Source: Betaproteobacteria bacterium UBA5582 (GTDB lineage Bacteria; Pseudomonadota; Gammaproteobacteria; Burkholderiales; Rhodocyclaceae). From it: a DNA stretch of 26,736 nucleotides. Under the pieces are notes generated by a model. The model was not told the DNA's origin. It saw only the letters and a program-made list of their open reading frames with translations, and made no database searches. Both the position numbers and the translations under genes were made by a program. The stretch lies in the NCBI GenBank assembly GCA_002425245.1, contig DILW01000125.1:1-26736 (forward strand), read 5' to 3'. Below, piece by piece: positions 7,896 through 15,604 of this stretch. Position 1 is the stretch's first letter, and each line of letters opens with the position of its first letter.

Positions 7896-7926
7896 TTGAC
7901 CGATTTTCGGCCTGGCTGCGTATAAT
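7896..7926 (+). promoter_or_regulatory. Sigma70-type promoter for the cytochrome c gene
   Basis: TTGACC at 7896-7901 and a perfect TATAAT at 7921-7926 are separated by 19 bases, slightly longer than ideal. The ribosome site GGAG is at 7983-7986, before the ATG at 7997, leaving a leader of roughly 60 bases. No other strong -10 lies between 7817 and 7996. Confidence 0.6.
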
Positions 7927-7996
7927 CCCCGACAGAACTTAGGGGGTTGAGTGGTTCACCAGTCATTTTCCTTCAACGACAACGGAGAAATTCGCA

Positions 7997-8452
7997 ATGA
8001 AAACAAAATTCGCACTCGCACTGCTCGCTGCCACCCTGGCAACCGGCGCTCAAGCTCAAGTCAAGGTCGAGGACGCCATCAAATGGCGTCAGTCGGCTTA
8101 CGGCGCCATGGGCTGGAGCATGGCCCGGATCAAGGCCAATATCGACGGCACCTACAACAAGGACGAAGTGATCAAGTCGGCCAACGTCATCCAGGCCATC
8201 GCCAATTCCGGCATGGGAGCGCTTTACGTTCCGGGTAGCGACAAGGGCAAGGGCTGGGCGGATACCCGCGTCAAGCCGGCGCTGTTCACCGATGGCCCCA
8301 AGGTTGGCAAGATCGCCGGTGACTTCAACGCCGCCGCCAACGAAATGGCCAAGGTTGCTGCCAGCGGCGACGTCGCCGCGGTCAAGGAAGCTTTCGGCAA
8401 GCTCGGTGGCACCTGCAAGGCCTGCCACGACGACTACCGCACCAAGCAATAA
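7997..8452 (+). CDS. Periplasmic cytochrome c'/c556 family protein
   Basis: A 151-residue class-II c-type cytochrome. A signal peptide (MKTKFALALLAATLATGAQA, cleavage after residue 20) exports it to the periplasm. The single heme motif is C-terminal, CKACH at 140-144, as in the four-helix-bundle cytochromes c' and c556. The early W-R-x-S segment (KWRQSAYGAMGWSMARIK) includes Met38 and Met42, candidate axial ligands for a low-spin c556-type heme; that point is inference. It is followed by a terminator and then a b561-type membrane cytochrome, a pairing that suggests electron exchange between the two. Confidence 0.92.
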   Translation: MKTKFALALLAATLATGAQAQVKVEDAIKWRQSAYGAMGWSMARIKANIDGTYNKDEVIKSANVIQAIANSGMGALYVPGSDKGKGWADTRVKPALFTDGPKVGKIAGDFNAAANEMAKVAASGDVAAVKEAFGKLGGTCKACHDDYRTKQ

Positions 8453-8480
8453 GGCGCTTGCCTGAGGGCACGCAAAGCAG

Positions 8481-8502
8481 GGGCGCCGCGAGGCGCCCTT
8501 TT
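8481..8502 (+). terminator. Terminator after the cytochrome c gene
   Basis: GGGCGCC (8481-8487) and GGCGCCC (8492-8498) form a perfect 7-bp stem with a GCGA loop and four following T. It separates the cytochrome c gene from the b561 gene; partial readthrough is likely because the b561 gene starts 22 bases later. Confidence 0.88.
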
Positions 8503-8523
8503 CGTTAGTCAAGGAGTTTCAGG

Positions 8524-9216
8524 ATGAACGGCAAGAAAAGAATTCTGGTCTGGGATCTGCCCACCCGGGTGTTTCACTGGCTGCTGGTGGTGGCCATGGT
8601 CGGCCTGGTGGTGACCGGCAAGATCGGCGGCGGACTGATCGAGTGGCATGGACGGATCGGCCTGCTCGTGCTGGGCCTGCTGGTGTTCCGCCTGGTCTGG
8701 GGCGTGGCCGGTTCGACCTATGCGCGCTTCGGCCAGTTTTTCCCGACCCCGGCCAAGATCGCCGCCTATCTCAAGGGTGACTGGCACGCACCGGGGCACA
8801 ACCCGCTGGGCGCCCTGTCGGTATTCGCCCTGCTTGCAGCCACCTTGTTCCAGGCGCTGACCGGCCTGATCGCCAACGACGACATCGCCTTCGTCGGCCC
8901 GCTCTACGAACTGGTCGGCCGCGATCTGAGCAACCTGGCCACCGGCTGGCACCGGCTGGCGGTCAACCTGCTGATCGCGCTGGTGGTGCTGCATGTGGCG
9001 GCGATCATCTTCTACGTCCGCGTCAAGAAGGATGATCTGGTCAAACCGATGGTGCGCGGCTGGAAGGAAGTGGAAGCCGGAGAGTCGGCGCTTGGTGGCG
9101 GTCTGCTCGCCCTGATCGTGGCCGTAATGCTGGCGCTGGCTGCCGTATATGCCGCCAGCGGTGTCTGGCTGCCTGAGCCTCCGCCGCCGGCCGCTGTGCA
9201 GACGCCCGCCTGGTAA
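8524..9216 (+). CDS. b561-type di-heme cytochrome b, inner membrane
   Basis: A 230-residue membrane protein with four main helices plus a fifth C-terminal one. The opening VWDLPTRVFHWLL is the hallmark of the prokaryotic cytochrome b561 / Ni-Fe hydrogenase b-subunit family. Four histidines in membrane segments can bind two b hemes: His18, His42 (WHGRIG), His143 (GWHRLA) and His157 (VLHVAA). The family passes electrons between the quinone pool and periplasmic c-type cytochromes. An AAGGAG site precedes the start. The proline-rich end (LPEPPPPAA) is an extra tail of unknown role. Its likely partner is the cytochrome c encoded just upstream. Confidence 0.92.
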   Translation: MNGKKRILVWDLPTRVFHWLLVVAMVGLVVTGKIGGGLIEWHGRIGLLVLGLLVFRLVWGVAGSTYARFGQFFPTPAKIAAYLKGDWHAPGHNPLGALSVFALLAATLFQALTGLIANDDIAFVGPLYELVGRDLSNLATGWHRLAVNLLIALVVLHVAAIIFYVRVKKDDLVKPMVRGWKEVEAGESALGGGLLALIVAVMLALAAVYAASGVWLPEPPPPAAVQTPAW

Positions 9217-9302
9217 AAGTTCTTGGATTAAATATCAACACTGGCAAGAAATCCCTTGTCTATAATCAAGTGAGGAAAATAACAATCCGCTGAGAGGGAG
9301 GC

Positions 9303-11336
9303 ATGTCTTACCGTGCCATTCTTGTCCTCGCCAGTCTGTTGCTGATGGCGATCTTCGCTGGCGTGGCGCTGTTTGGCGCGCGCATGGTGGATGATCGTCT
9401 GCAGGCCAGTCTGGAAAGCGAGGCGATGCGGCTGAAGACTGCCTACGAGTTGTCGCAGGGCGAGCTGGAACAACAGTTGATGGCGCTGGCCGGCATGGTT
9501 GCTGCCGACTCGGAAGTCATCCGCGTGCTCAAGGCGGCTGGTACTGCGGTCGACAGCGAGGGCAAGGGTAGCGGCGGTGAGCAGGCCGATCTGTTGCGCC
9601 GCCAGCTCTATCAGCATTTGCGGCAGCACTGGTCCTACATGCAGAAGGAGCTGGGCGTCCGCCAGATGCAGTTCCTTCTTCCGGGCAGCTTGTCCTTCCT
9701 GCGCTTTCACGCGCCCAACCAGCATGGCGATTCACTGGCGGGTGTGCGCTGGCTGTTACGCGATGTTGAACGCAAGCGTGCGGCCGCCAGCGGTTTCGAG
9801 ACCGGCCGCGCCTACGCCGGCATACGCGGGGCGGCGCCGGTCTTCGACAAGCAGGCAGCGCCGGGCGATGCGCATGCGCTGCTGGGGGTGATGGAGGTCG
9901 GCATGGCTTTCGACGGCTACATCCAGCGCCTGAGCGAACGGACCGCCGTCGGCTTCGGTGTCCTGCTCGACCCGGCGTCGGTGACCTCGGCGATGTGGGA
10001 AAGCTACCGCCCACCTTCCCCCGGCGAGCACCCAGGCGCATGTTGTTACCTGCTGGCGGCGTCACGTGGCGAACTGGCCGACTGGATGGCCGACAAGGCA
10101 CTGCCTGCCTATGCCGGGAGCTTCCGGAACGATCTGCTTGAGCACCAGGGAAGACGCTTTCAGTTGATCCGGTTTCCGCTACGCGATTATCCCGGCTTGC
10201 AGGATCCGGCCCGGCCGCCGGTCGGTTCGGTACTGATCTGGCAGGATGTGGGCGAGCTGATTTCAGCCAGCGCTGATTTCAAGAAGAAAGCATTCGCCAA
10301 CCTGGCATTCGCCTATTTCGTGACCCAGTTGCTGGTCTTGTTCCTGGTCAATCTGTCGCGTCGCGAGTGGCATAGCCAGTTGCTACGGCAGACGGCCCGG
10401 ATCGAGGAATTGTCGCACCAGAACGAAGTCCTGCTGATGGCGGCAGGCGAGGGGATCATCGGTGTCGACCGGGCGCATGTCGCCACTTTCATCAATCCGG
10501 CGGCCGAGAAGATGCTCGGCTACGCCCCCGCGGAAATCGTCGGCAACAACCTGCATGCGCTGATTCATGCGCAGCGCGCCGATGGTATGCCCTACGACGA
10601 ATCCGCCTGCCCGATTGCCCTCACCCTGGCCGACGGGCAGATGCGGGTGCGCGAGGAAAGCGTGCGCCGCCGTGACGGCAGCAGCTTCCCGGTGCAGATG
10701 ACGGTGTCGCCGATCCGCGAGGGCGGGGTGGGCGCCGGTGCCGTCGTCGTTTTCCATGACATCAGTGCGCTCAAGGAGAAGGAAGCGGCGCTGACCTGGC
10801 TGGCCACCACCGACACCCTGACCGGACTGGCCAACCGGCGGCATTTCACCGCGCTGCTCGAAGCCGAGATTCAGCGCTGGCAGCGCTCGGGCCAGCCAGC
10901 CGCCCTGCTGATGCTCGATCTCGACTTCTTCAAGCGGGTCAACGACACCTGGGGCCATGCCGTTGGTGACGAGGTGCTGCGCCACTTCGCGACGGTGCTC
11001 AGGGGGGCGTTACGGCGGATCGACGTTCCAGGTCGCGTTGGTGGCGAGGAGTTCGCCATCCTGTTGCCGGATACGAGCGAGCAGGATGCGCTGGCCGCGG
11101 CCGAACGTTTGCGGGCCAGCGTCGAAGCGTCGCCAGCGCAAACCGTCGGAGGTTCGATTCCGGTGACGGTCAGTATCGGCGTCACCCTGTTCCGTGAGGG
11201 GGACAGCGGCCACGAAGCGCCGATGCAGCGAGCCGATGAGGCCTTGTACCGGGCCAAGCAGTCCGGGCGTAATTGCGTGGCGGGCGATTTGCCCGGCAGC
11301 CTCAAGCCAGTTGCCGAGCCGACATCAGCTGCTTGA
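9303..11336 (+). CDS. Membrane diguanylate cyclase: dCache-like sensor, PAS, GGDEF
   Basis: A 677-residue signalling protein. TM1 is at about residues 5-27, followed by a large periplasmic sensor. The block SFLRFHAPNQHGDSLAGVR plus GFETGRAYAGIRGAAPVFD matches the double-Cache type 3 pattern. TM2 is at about 330-350, a PAS domain at about 365-490, and GGDEF from about 500 to 665. The active-site signature is GGEEF (580-584). The product-inhibition I-site RRID (571-574) stands five residues before it, so an active, feedback-controlled cyclase making c-di-GMP is expected. The ribosome site GAGGGAGG lies just before the ATG. The last 35 bases overlap the 3' end of nifM on the other strand. Confidence 0.94.
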   Translation: MSYRAILVLASLLLMAIFAGVALFGARMVDDRLQASLESEAMRLKTAYELSQGELEQQLMALAGMVAADSEVIRVLKAAGTAVDSEGKGSGGEQADLLRRQLYQHLRQHWSYMQKELGVRQMQFLLPGSLSFLRFHAPNQHGDSLAGVRWLLRDVERKRAAASGFETGRAYAGIRGAAPVFDKQAAPGDAHALLGVMEVGMAFDGYIQRLSERTAVGFGVLLDPASVTSAMWESYRPPSPGEHPGACCYLLAASRGELADWMADKALPAYAGSFRNDLLEHQGRRFQLIRFPLRDYPGLQDPARPPVGSVLIWQDVGELISASADFKKKAFANLAFAYFVTQLLVLFLVNLSRREWHSQLLRQTARIEELSHQNEVLLMAAGEGIIGVDRAHVATFINPAAEKMLGYAPAEIVGNNLHALIHAQRADGMPYDESACPIALTLADGQMRVREESVRRRDGSSFPVQMTVSPIREGGVGAGAVVVFHDISALKEKEAALTWLATTDTLTGLANRRHFTALLEAEIQRWQRSGQPAALLMLDLDFFKRVNDTWGHAVGDEVLRHFATVLRGALRRIDVPGRVGGEEFAILLPDTSEQDALAAAERLRASVEASPAQTVGGSIPVTVSIGVTLFREGDSGHEAPMQRADEALYRAKQSGRNCVAGDLPGSLKPVAEPTSAA

Positions 11337-12129
11337 CCCAGTCCTTCTGGGCCTCCTGGCGCCGCTTTTCGGTCAGTCGCTCGACAATGCGTTCGCAGAC
11401 CTCGGTGAACGGCAGCATGCCGTGCGGCAGGATTTCATCGCAGCGGATGATGTGCAGGCCCATTTCGGAGGCCAGCACCTCGCTGACTTCGCCTTCGCCG
11501 AGGGCGAAGGCGGCGCTTTCCAGTTCCGGGAATAGCTGCTTGCGCCGGACCAGGCCGAGCAGCCCGCCTTCCAGCGCGCTCGGGCACTGCGAGTGGCGCA
11601 GCGCGGCCTTGGCGAACTTCTCGGGGCTGGCGTGGCTGACGCGCAGGCCGTCGAGCAGGCGGTGCGCCTGGTCGGCGTCCTGTGCTGTGTTGACGGTGAT
11701 CAGGATGTGCCGCAGACGGCGCGCTTCCGGGCGGTCGAAAGCGTCCGGGTGGAGGCGGTAGTAGATTTCGGCGTCGACTTCGCTGACCGGCGGTACTGCC
11801 GAAACCACGCGGTCGAGCACGGCTTCGACGCGCAGGTCGCGCTCCACCGCCGCCGCCAGCGAGAGTTCGTCGAGGCCAATGCGGGCGAGGTCCTGCTGGA
11901 AGGCGTCGGCATCCGGGTAACGCTGGCGGATTTCGCCGATGCGGGTGCGCAGGGTCGGTTCGGGAATCATCACGTTGCGCGCCTCGGCGCTTGCCAGGAT
12001 GCGCTGCTCGATACTGTCCTGTTTCGCGGCGACCTCGCCGAGCCGGTTGCGCTCCGGCGGGCTCAGCGTTTCGGGGGCTTTCTGGAAGAGTTCCCAGGAC
12101 AGCTTCAGTTCGAGGTAGGCGCGTTCCAT
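11302..12129 (-). CDS. nifM: Nitrogenase Fe-protein maturation factor NifM (parvulin-type PPIase)
   Basis: A 275-residue protein needed in Azotobacter and Klebsiella for maturation of the nitrogenase iron protein NifH. An N-terminal helical region (MERAYLELKLSWELFQKAP) is followed by a parvulin-type peptidyl-prolyl isomerase domain, about residues 130-240, starting at RRLRHILITVN and including the SQCPSALEGGLLGLV loop. No signal peptide is present, as expected for cytoplasmic NifM rather than periplasmic SurA/PpiD. It starts four bases after the nifZ stop, is last in the nif operon, and its 3' end runs 35 bases into the convergent cyclase gene. Confidence 0.93.
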   Translation of the reverse strand: MERAYLELKLSWELFQKAPETLSPPERNRLGEVAAKQDSIEQRILASAEARNVMIPEPTLRTRIGEIRQRYPDADAFQQDLARIGLDELSLAAAVERDLRVEAVLDRVVSAVPPVSEVDAEIYYRLHPDAFDRPEARRLRHILITVNTAQDADQAHRLLDGLRVSHASPEKFAKAALRHSQCPSALEGGLLGLVRRKQLFPELESAAFALGEGEVSEVLASEMGLHIIRCDEILPHGMLPFTEVCERIVERLTEKRRQEAQKDWVKQLMSARQLA

Positions 12130-12133
12130 GGCT

Positions 12134-12589
12134 TCATTCCGGGGTAAGGGATTCGAGCAGGCGTTCGGGGATCTGCAGGATGCGTCCGGGCAGGCTGTCG
12201 AAATGGGTGTGATAGGCGACGCCGCCGGGCGCGTCGCGGATGACCTTGATGATTTCGCCGACGGCGCCTTCGGCGATCACCGCGTCGCTGCCGACCGGCA
12301 GTTCGACAATGATCCGCACCTTCTCGCGGAACTCGAAGCGCGACGGGGTCCACGGCTCGTCGGCGCCGATCAGCTCTTCCTCGCGGCAACCGACGATCAT
12401 GTCGATGTCGAGGAAATTGACCGAATAGATGATCTGATCCTGCAGGAAACTGCCGACATCGACCACGTAGCCGATGCTGCCGCGGCGCACCAGCGGCGCC
12501 CCCGGATCGAGCCCGGGATAGGTGCCGTCGTTACGCACGTTGCGGATCAGGCGGACGCTGTCCTCGATCTGCCATTTTGGTCTGCTCAT
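12134..12589 (-). CDS. nifZ: Nitrogenase P-cluster maturation protein NifZ
   Basis: A 151-residue protein. NifZ acts on the MoFe protein during formation of the second P-cluster. The start ATG at 12589 gives MSRPKWQIEDSVRLIRNVRN, the typical opening. NDGTYPG, LVRRGSIGYV, FLQDQIIYSVNFLD and IVGCREEELIG follow and are the strongest signatures. A second SH3-like half begins near residue 80 (FREKVRIIVELPVGSDAVIA), so this is a long, two-domain NifZ rather than the short single-domain form. A longer frame from 12922 runs into nifW in another frame and is not the real start. It lies ten bases after nifW and four before nifM. Confidence 0.93.
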   Translation of the reverse strand: MSRPKWQIEDSVRLIRNVRNDGTYPGLDPGAPLVRRGSIGYVVDVGSFLQDQIIYSVNFLDIDMIVGCREEELIGADEPWTPSRFEFREKVRIIVELPVGSDAVIAEGAVGEIIKVIRDAPGGVAYHTHFDSLPGRILQIPERLLESLTPE

Positions 12590-12599
12590 CGGGCTGGAC

Positions 12600-12941
12600 T
12601 CAGTCGCGGAAAATCTTGTCGATGGAGACGAAGGAGCTGTAGCCGCCGTCCGGATTGGCCTGGTTCTGGAAGACCGCGAACACCTTTTCGGTGAGCGAAT
12701 CGGACTCCACGAAATCCTGATAGGCGCGTTCCAGCCACAGGCGGTAGATGGCGCGTTGCTGCTCTTCCTCCGGCGGCAGGTTGGGTGTCTGGCGGGCCAG
12801 GTAGTCGTGGAAGCGCTGCAGGATGTGCAGGCGATTGACGTGGACCACCGAAGGTTCGTAAGGAACCTCGAAGTACTCCAGGAAATCTTCGGCGGAAACC
12901 AGTTCTTCCATGGCTTCGGCAAGGCTCAGTGTGTCTTCCAT
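12600..12941 (-). CDS. nifW: Nitrogenase-stabilizing/protective protein NifW
   Basis: A 113-residue protein that associates with the MoFe protein and helps protect it from oxygen. The start ATG at 12941 is supported by GAGGAGG six bases upstream and gives MEDTLSLAEAMEELVSAEDF. The FLEYFEVPYEPSVVHVNRLH block and the C-terminal SLTEKVFAVFQNQ block are diagnostic of NifW, and the length is typical. The frame is open upstream to 13028, but that extension is inside the preceding gene. It is the fourth gene of the operon, eleven bases after the TPR-like gene. Confidence 0.95.
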   Translation of the reverse strand: MEDTLSLAEAMEELVSAEDFLEYFEVPYEPSVVHVNRLHILQRFHDYLARQTPNLPPEEEQQRAIYRLWLERAYQDFVESDSLTEKVFAVFQNQANPDGGYSSFVSIDKIFRD

Positions 12942-12951
12942 GATGGCCTCC

Positions 12952-13494
12952 TCAGGCTGCAGCAAGGGATAAATCGGAATCGGGCCGGGAAGCTTCCCCG
13001 CCCCCTTGAAACTCATCGACAACTTCAAGCAGTTTGCCGGCGCCGAGCTGGTCGCGGCTGTCGAGCGCGACCAGCTTGATCAGGCGCAGGCGCGAAGACT
13101 CGATCCGGCCCAGGCGCAGCAGCACCACCGCGCTCGCCTTCAAGGCCAGCAGGTAGAACCGCAGCAGGCCGAAGGAACTGGCGGCGGCAGTGCCGAGATG
13201 GCTGTCGCCGATCTGCGCCCAGTCGGCGGGCAGGCCGAGGTGGCGGGCGGACAGGCTCATCACCCGCTCGGCCACCTGCAGGGCGTCGGCCAGGCGATGC
13301 TGGTAGAAGTAGTAGCGGTACAGGCCGACCAGCACGCTCAGATTGTCCGGGGCCAGCAGGTTGGCGCGCAGCAAGGACATTTCTGCTTCCGGGTCGCCGT
13401 ACTCGGCAGCCGCCCGGGCGATCAGCGCTTCGGCCTCGGCCGGCAGCGGATCCTCGAAATAGAGCTTGCAGTCGGAGAAATCGAGCAGGTCCAT
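12952..13494 (-). CDS. TPR-like protein inside the nif operon
   Basis: A 180-residue, largely alpha-helical protein beginning MDLLDFSDCKLYFEDPLPAE. The stretch AEALIARAAAEYGDPEAEMSLLRANLLAPDNLSVLVGLYRYYF resembles one or two tetratricopeptide-type helix pairs. A Gly/Ser-rich joint and more helices (about 105-155) follow, ending in a low-complexity tail. There is no signal peptide. The cysE stop is one base upstream, so the two are translationally coupled. The location between cysE and nifW points to a role in nitrogenase assembly or protection, perhaps as a docking protein. That is inference from context; I know no assigned function. Confidence 0.8.
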   Translation of the reverse strand: MDLLDFSDCKLYFEDPLPAEAEALIARAAAEYGDPEAEMSLLRANLLAPDNLSVLVGLYRYYFYQHRLADALQVAERVMSLSARHLGLPADWAQIGDSHLGTAAASSFGLLRFYLLALKASAVVLLRLGRIESSRLRLIKLVALDSRDQLGAGKLLEVVDEFQGGGEASRPDSDLSLAAA

Positions 13495-13495
13495 G

Positions 13496-14278
13496 TCAGT
13501 GCGCCGCCTCGTGCATGGCTTCGCTCTCGCAGCACAGGTCGCCGGCCGAGCAGGTATGGCATTCGCCACCGTGATTCGGCGCCGGTTCCTGGCGCAGCGC
13601 GGCGAGTTCGTTCTCCAGCGTGTCGATGCGTTCGATCAGGCAGGCAATCGAACGCGCCACCGGGTCGGGCAGGACGTTGTGATCGAGGTTGATGCCCTTG
13701 CCGGCCGGGCGGGCCAGGCGGGTATCGACGATGCGGCCGGGAATGCCGACCACGGTACGGTCGGCCGGCACGTCCTTGACCACCACCGAGTTGGCGCCGA
13801 CGCGGACGCGCTCGCCGATGCTGATCGGCCCGAGAATCTTGGCGCCGGCGCCGACCACCACGCCGTCGGCCAGGGTCGGATGGCGCTTGCCCTTGTTCCA
13901 CGAAGTGCCGCCCAGGGTGACGCCGTGGTAGAGGGTGACGTCGTCGCCGATCTCCGCCGTCTCACCGATCACCACGCAGGCGCCGTGGTCGATGAAGAAG
14001 CGGCGGCCGATGGTGGCGCCGGGGTGGATGTCGACATTGGTCAGCAGGCGGCCGACGAAGGACAACAGGCGGGCGCTGTAGCGCCAGCCGCCGCGCCACA
14101 GCTTGTGCGCCAGGCGATGGGCGAGGATGGCATGGACGCCGGGGTAGGTGGTCAGCACTTCCAGCGTCGAGCGGGCAGCCGGGTCGCGTTCGAAGACGCA
14201 GGCCAGGTCTTCCTTGAGGGTGGCCCACAGGCCGGGAGCGGAAGGATTCGGGGCGGTCATGGTCATCGCTTCAGACAT
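13496..14278 (-). CDS. cysE: nif-linked serine O-acetyltransferase
   Basis: A 260-residue serine acetyltransferase (serine + acetyl-CoA to O-acetylserine). Nif-linked copies, called NifP or CysE1 in Azotobacter, raise cysteine supply for Fe-S clusters during diazotrophy. A helical N-terminal part is followed by left-handed beta-helix hexapeptide repeats. Catalytic-type residues are visible in FFIDHGACVVIGETAEIGD and LYHGVTLGGTSWNKGKRHP. The ATG at 14278 overlaps the nifV end by eight bases; a longer frame to 14533 lies inside nifV and is rejected. The odd point is a cysteine-rich tail, CHTCSAGDLCC, near residues 240-250, which housekeeping CysE does not have. Confidence 0.93.
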   Translation of the reverse strand: MSEAMTMTAPNPSAPGLWATLKEDLACVFERDPAARSTLEVLTTYPGVHAILAHRLAHKLWRGGWRYSARLLSFVGRLLTNVDIHPGATIGRRFFIDHGACVVIGETAEIGDDVTLYHGVTLGGTSWNKGKRHPTLADGVVVGAGAKILGPISIGERVRVGANSVVVKDVPADRTVVGIPGRIVDTRLARPAGKGINLDHNVLPDPVARSIACLIERIDTLENELAALRQEPAPNHGGECHTCSAGDLCCESEAMHEAAH

Positions 14279-15410
14279 GGAGCGGACTCCTGGAAGAAGC
14301 CAGCAGGCCGAGCAGATCGGCGGCCTCCGGCGGGTGCTTGTGGGCGGCGACAAAATTGCGGACGCTGGCGAGCAGGGCTTGCGCCTCGCTCTCGCCGAGC
14401 TCGATGCCGAGTTCGCGATAGACGACCTGGACCGCGCGCGAGCCGGAGTGCTTGCCGAGCACGATGCGGTGCGCCTGGCCGACTTCGCGCGGGTCGAAAC
14501 CCTGGTAGTTGTCCGGATGCTTGAGCAGGCCATCGACGTGGATGCCGGCTTCGTGGGTGAAGGCGCCGGCGCCGACGACGCTCTTCTGCCAGGGCACGGC
14601 GCGGCCGGAAGCGCTGGCGACGGCGGCCGACAGCGCCGGGAAGGCGCGCAGTTCGACGCCGGTGTCGATGCCGTGCAGCTTCTTCAGCCCGAGCACGACT
14701 TCCTCCAGCGGCGCGTTGCCGGCGCGTTCGCCCAGGCCGTTGACCGTGGTATTGACGTGCGTCGCCCCGGCCTTGCAGGCGGCCAGGGTGTTGGCCGTGG
14801 CCAGGCCCATGTCGTCGTGGGCGTGCATCTCGATCTCCAGCCCGGTACGGGCGCGCAAGGTCGAAATGCGGTCAAAGGTGGTGAAGGGTTCGAGGATGCC
14901 CAGCGTGTCGGCAAAGCGCAGGCGGCGGGCGCCGGCGCGTTCGGCGGTGGCGGCCAGCGCGCACAGGAAATCCAGGTCGGCGCGCGAGGCATCCTCGCAA
15001 CCGACGCCGACTTCCAGCCCGAGGTCGAGCGCCATGCCGATGTAGCGCGGCAGCTCGCGCAGCAGCCAGCTCCGTTCCTGCTTCAGTTTGTAAGCCAGGT
15101 GCTGGTCGGACGCCGGCACCGAAATGTCGATCAGGTGCGCACCCAGATTGGCGCTGGCGGCGATGTCGGCCGCGTGCATGCGGCTCCACACCATCAGCCG
15201 GGTATTCAGGCCGAGCCCGGCAACCGCCCGGACCGACTCGCGCTCTTCGGCACCCATGGCCGGAATGCCGACCTCCAGCTCGGGCACGCCGATGGCGTCC
15301 AGGCGGCGGGCGATGTCCAGCTTCTCCGCCAGCGAAAAGGCAACCCCGGCCGACTGCTCACCGTCGCGCAGGGTGGTGTCGTTGATGGTGACGAAGCTGG
15401 GCTGGCTCAT
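14271..15410 (-). CDS. nifV: Homocitrate synthase NifV
   Basis: A 379-residue DRE-TIM metallolyase. It condenses acetyl-CoA and 2-oxoglutarate to homocitrate, the organic ligand of the nitrogenase FeMo cofactor. Visible motifs are NDTTLRDGEQSAGVAF (about 9-24, metal and substrate site), MHAHDDMGLATANTLAA with the metal-binding histidines (about 200-216), and NGLGERAGNAPLEEV (about 225-239). It lacks the C-terminal regulatory domain of isopropylmalate synthase, as NifV should. AAGGAG stands six bases before the ATG. It is the first gene of the nif operon and lies directly downstream of a sigma54 promoter. Confidence 0.95.
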   Translation of the reverse strand: MSQPSFVTINDTTLRDGEQSAGVAFSLAEKLDIARRLDAIGVPELEVGIPAMGAEERESVRAVAGLGLNTRLMVWSRMHAADIAASANLGAHLIDISVPASDQHLAYKLKQERSWLLRELPRYIGMALDLGLEVGVGCEDASRADLDFLCALAATAERAGARRLRFADTLGILEPFTTFDRISTLRARTGLEIEMHAHDDMGLATANTLAACKAGATHVNTTVNGLGERAGNAPLEEVVLGLKKLHGIDTGVELRAFPALSAAVASASGRAVPWQKSVVGAGAFTHEAGIHVDGLLKHPDNYQGFDPREVGQAHRIVLGKHSGSRAVQVVYRELGIELGESEAQALLASVRNFVAAHKHPPEAADLLGLLASSRSPLHV

Positions 15411-15434
15411 GGGAATCTCCTTGCCATGTCTATA

Positions 15435-15449
15435 GCAAGGGAGGTGCCA
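15435..15449 (-). promoter_or_regulatory. Sigma54 (-24/-12) promoter of the nifV operon
   Basis: On the minus strand TGGCAC (15449-15444), five bases (CTCCC), then TTGC (15438-15435) gives the full RpoN consensus, with GG and GC separated by ten bases. Transcription should start near 15424, leaving a leader of only about 14 bases that contains the AAGGAG ribosome site. Confidence 0.9.
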
Positions 15450-15507
15450 GTTTTTAAGCTATTGAATTTTAGTGATTAATTTATTGTTCTTTGGTTCTCG
15501 TGCGTTG

Positions 15508-15527
15508 CTTGTCGTAAAACCGACAAG
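15508..15527 (-). promoter_or_regulatory. NifA upstream activator site
   Basis: A perfect TGT-N10-ACA sits at 15510-15525, inside 7-bp inverted arms CTTGTCG / CGACAAG (15508-15514 and 15521-15527). Its centre is about 94 bases upstream of the predicted sigma54 start, within the usual 80-150 base range for NifA. The sequence between it and the promoter is AT-rich, as expected for a bend or IHF region, but I see no exact IHF consensus. Confidence 0.85.
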
Positions 15528-15565
15528 GCGATATATTTCTTTGTCATTAATTCTTCAGTGTTATT

Positions 15566-15586
15566 TTGTATCGCGTAGAGATACAA
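15566..15586 (+). promoter_or_regulatory. Palindromic operator at the higBA promoter
   Basis: TTGTATC (15566-15572) and GATACAA (15580-15586) form a perfect 7-bp inverted repeat with a 7-base spacer, ending 18 bases before the higB ATG. TATTTT (15562-15567) and TACAAT (15582-15587) are possible -10 elements that it would overlap. HigA-type antitoxins repress their own operons at such palindromes, so this is the likely HigA operator. Confidence 0.65.
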
Positions 15587-15604
15587 TCAACGCAGGCCGT
15601 GCTC

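Noticed and set aside
9223..9266. Promoter for the diguanylate cyclase around TATAAT at 9261
   Set aside because: The -10 is perfect, but no -35 lies at a usable distance, so I do not list it as a feature; it remains possible as an activator-dependent promoter.
12590..12922. Upstream extension of nifZ to 12922
   Set aside because: It runs through nifW in another frame; the standard NifZ N-terminus starts at 12589.
14279..14533. Upstream extension of cysE to 14533
   Set aside because: The added residues are Arg/Ser-rich out-of-frame nifV sequence; the normal start overlaps the nifV end by eight bases.
14148..15479. 443-codon plus-strand frame antisense to nifV
   Set aside because: nifV carries all catalytic motifs; the opposite frame is a GC-skew artefact.
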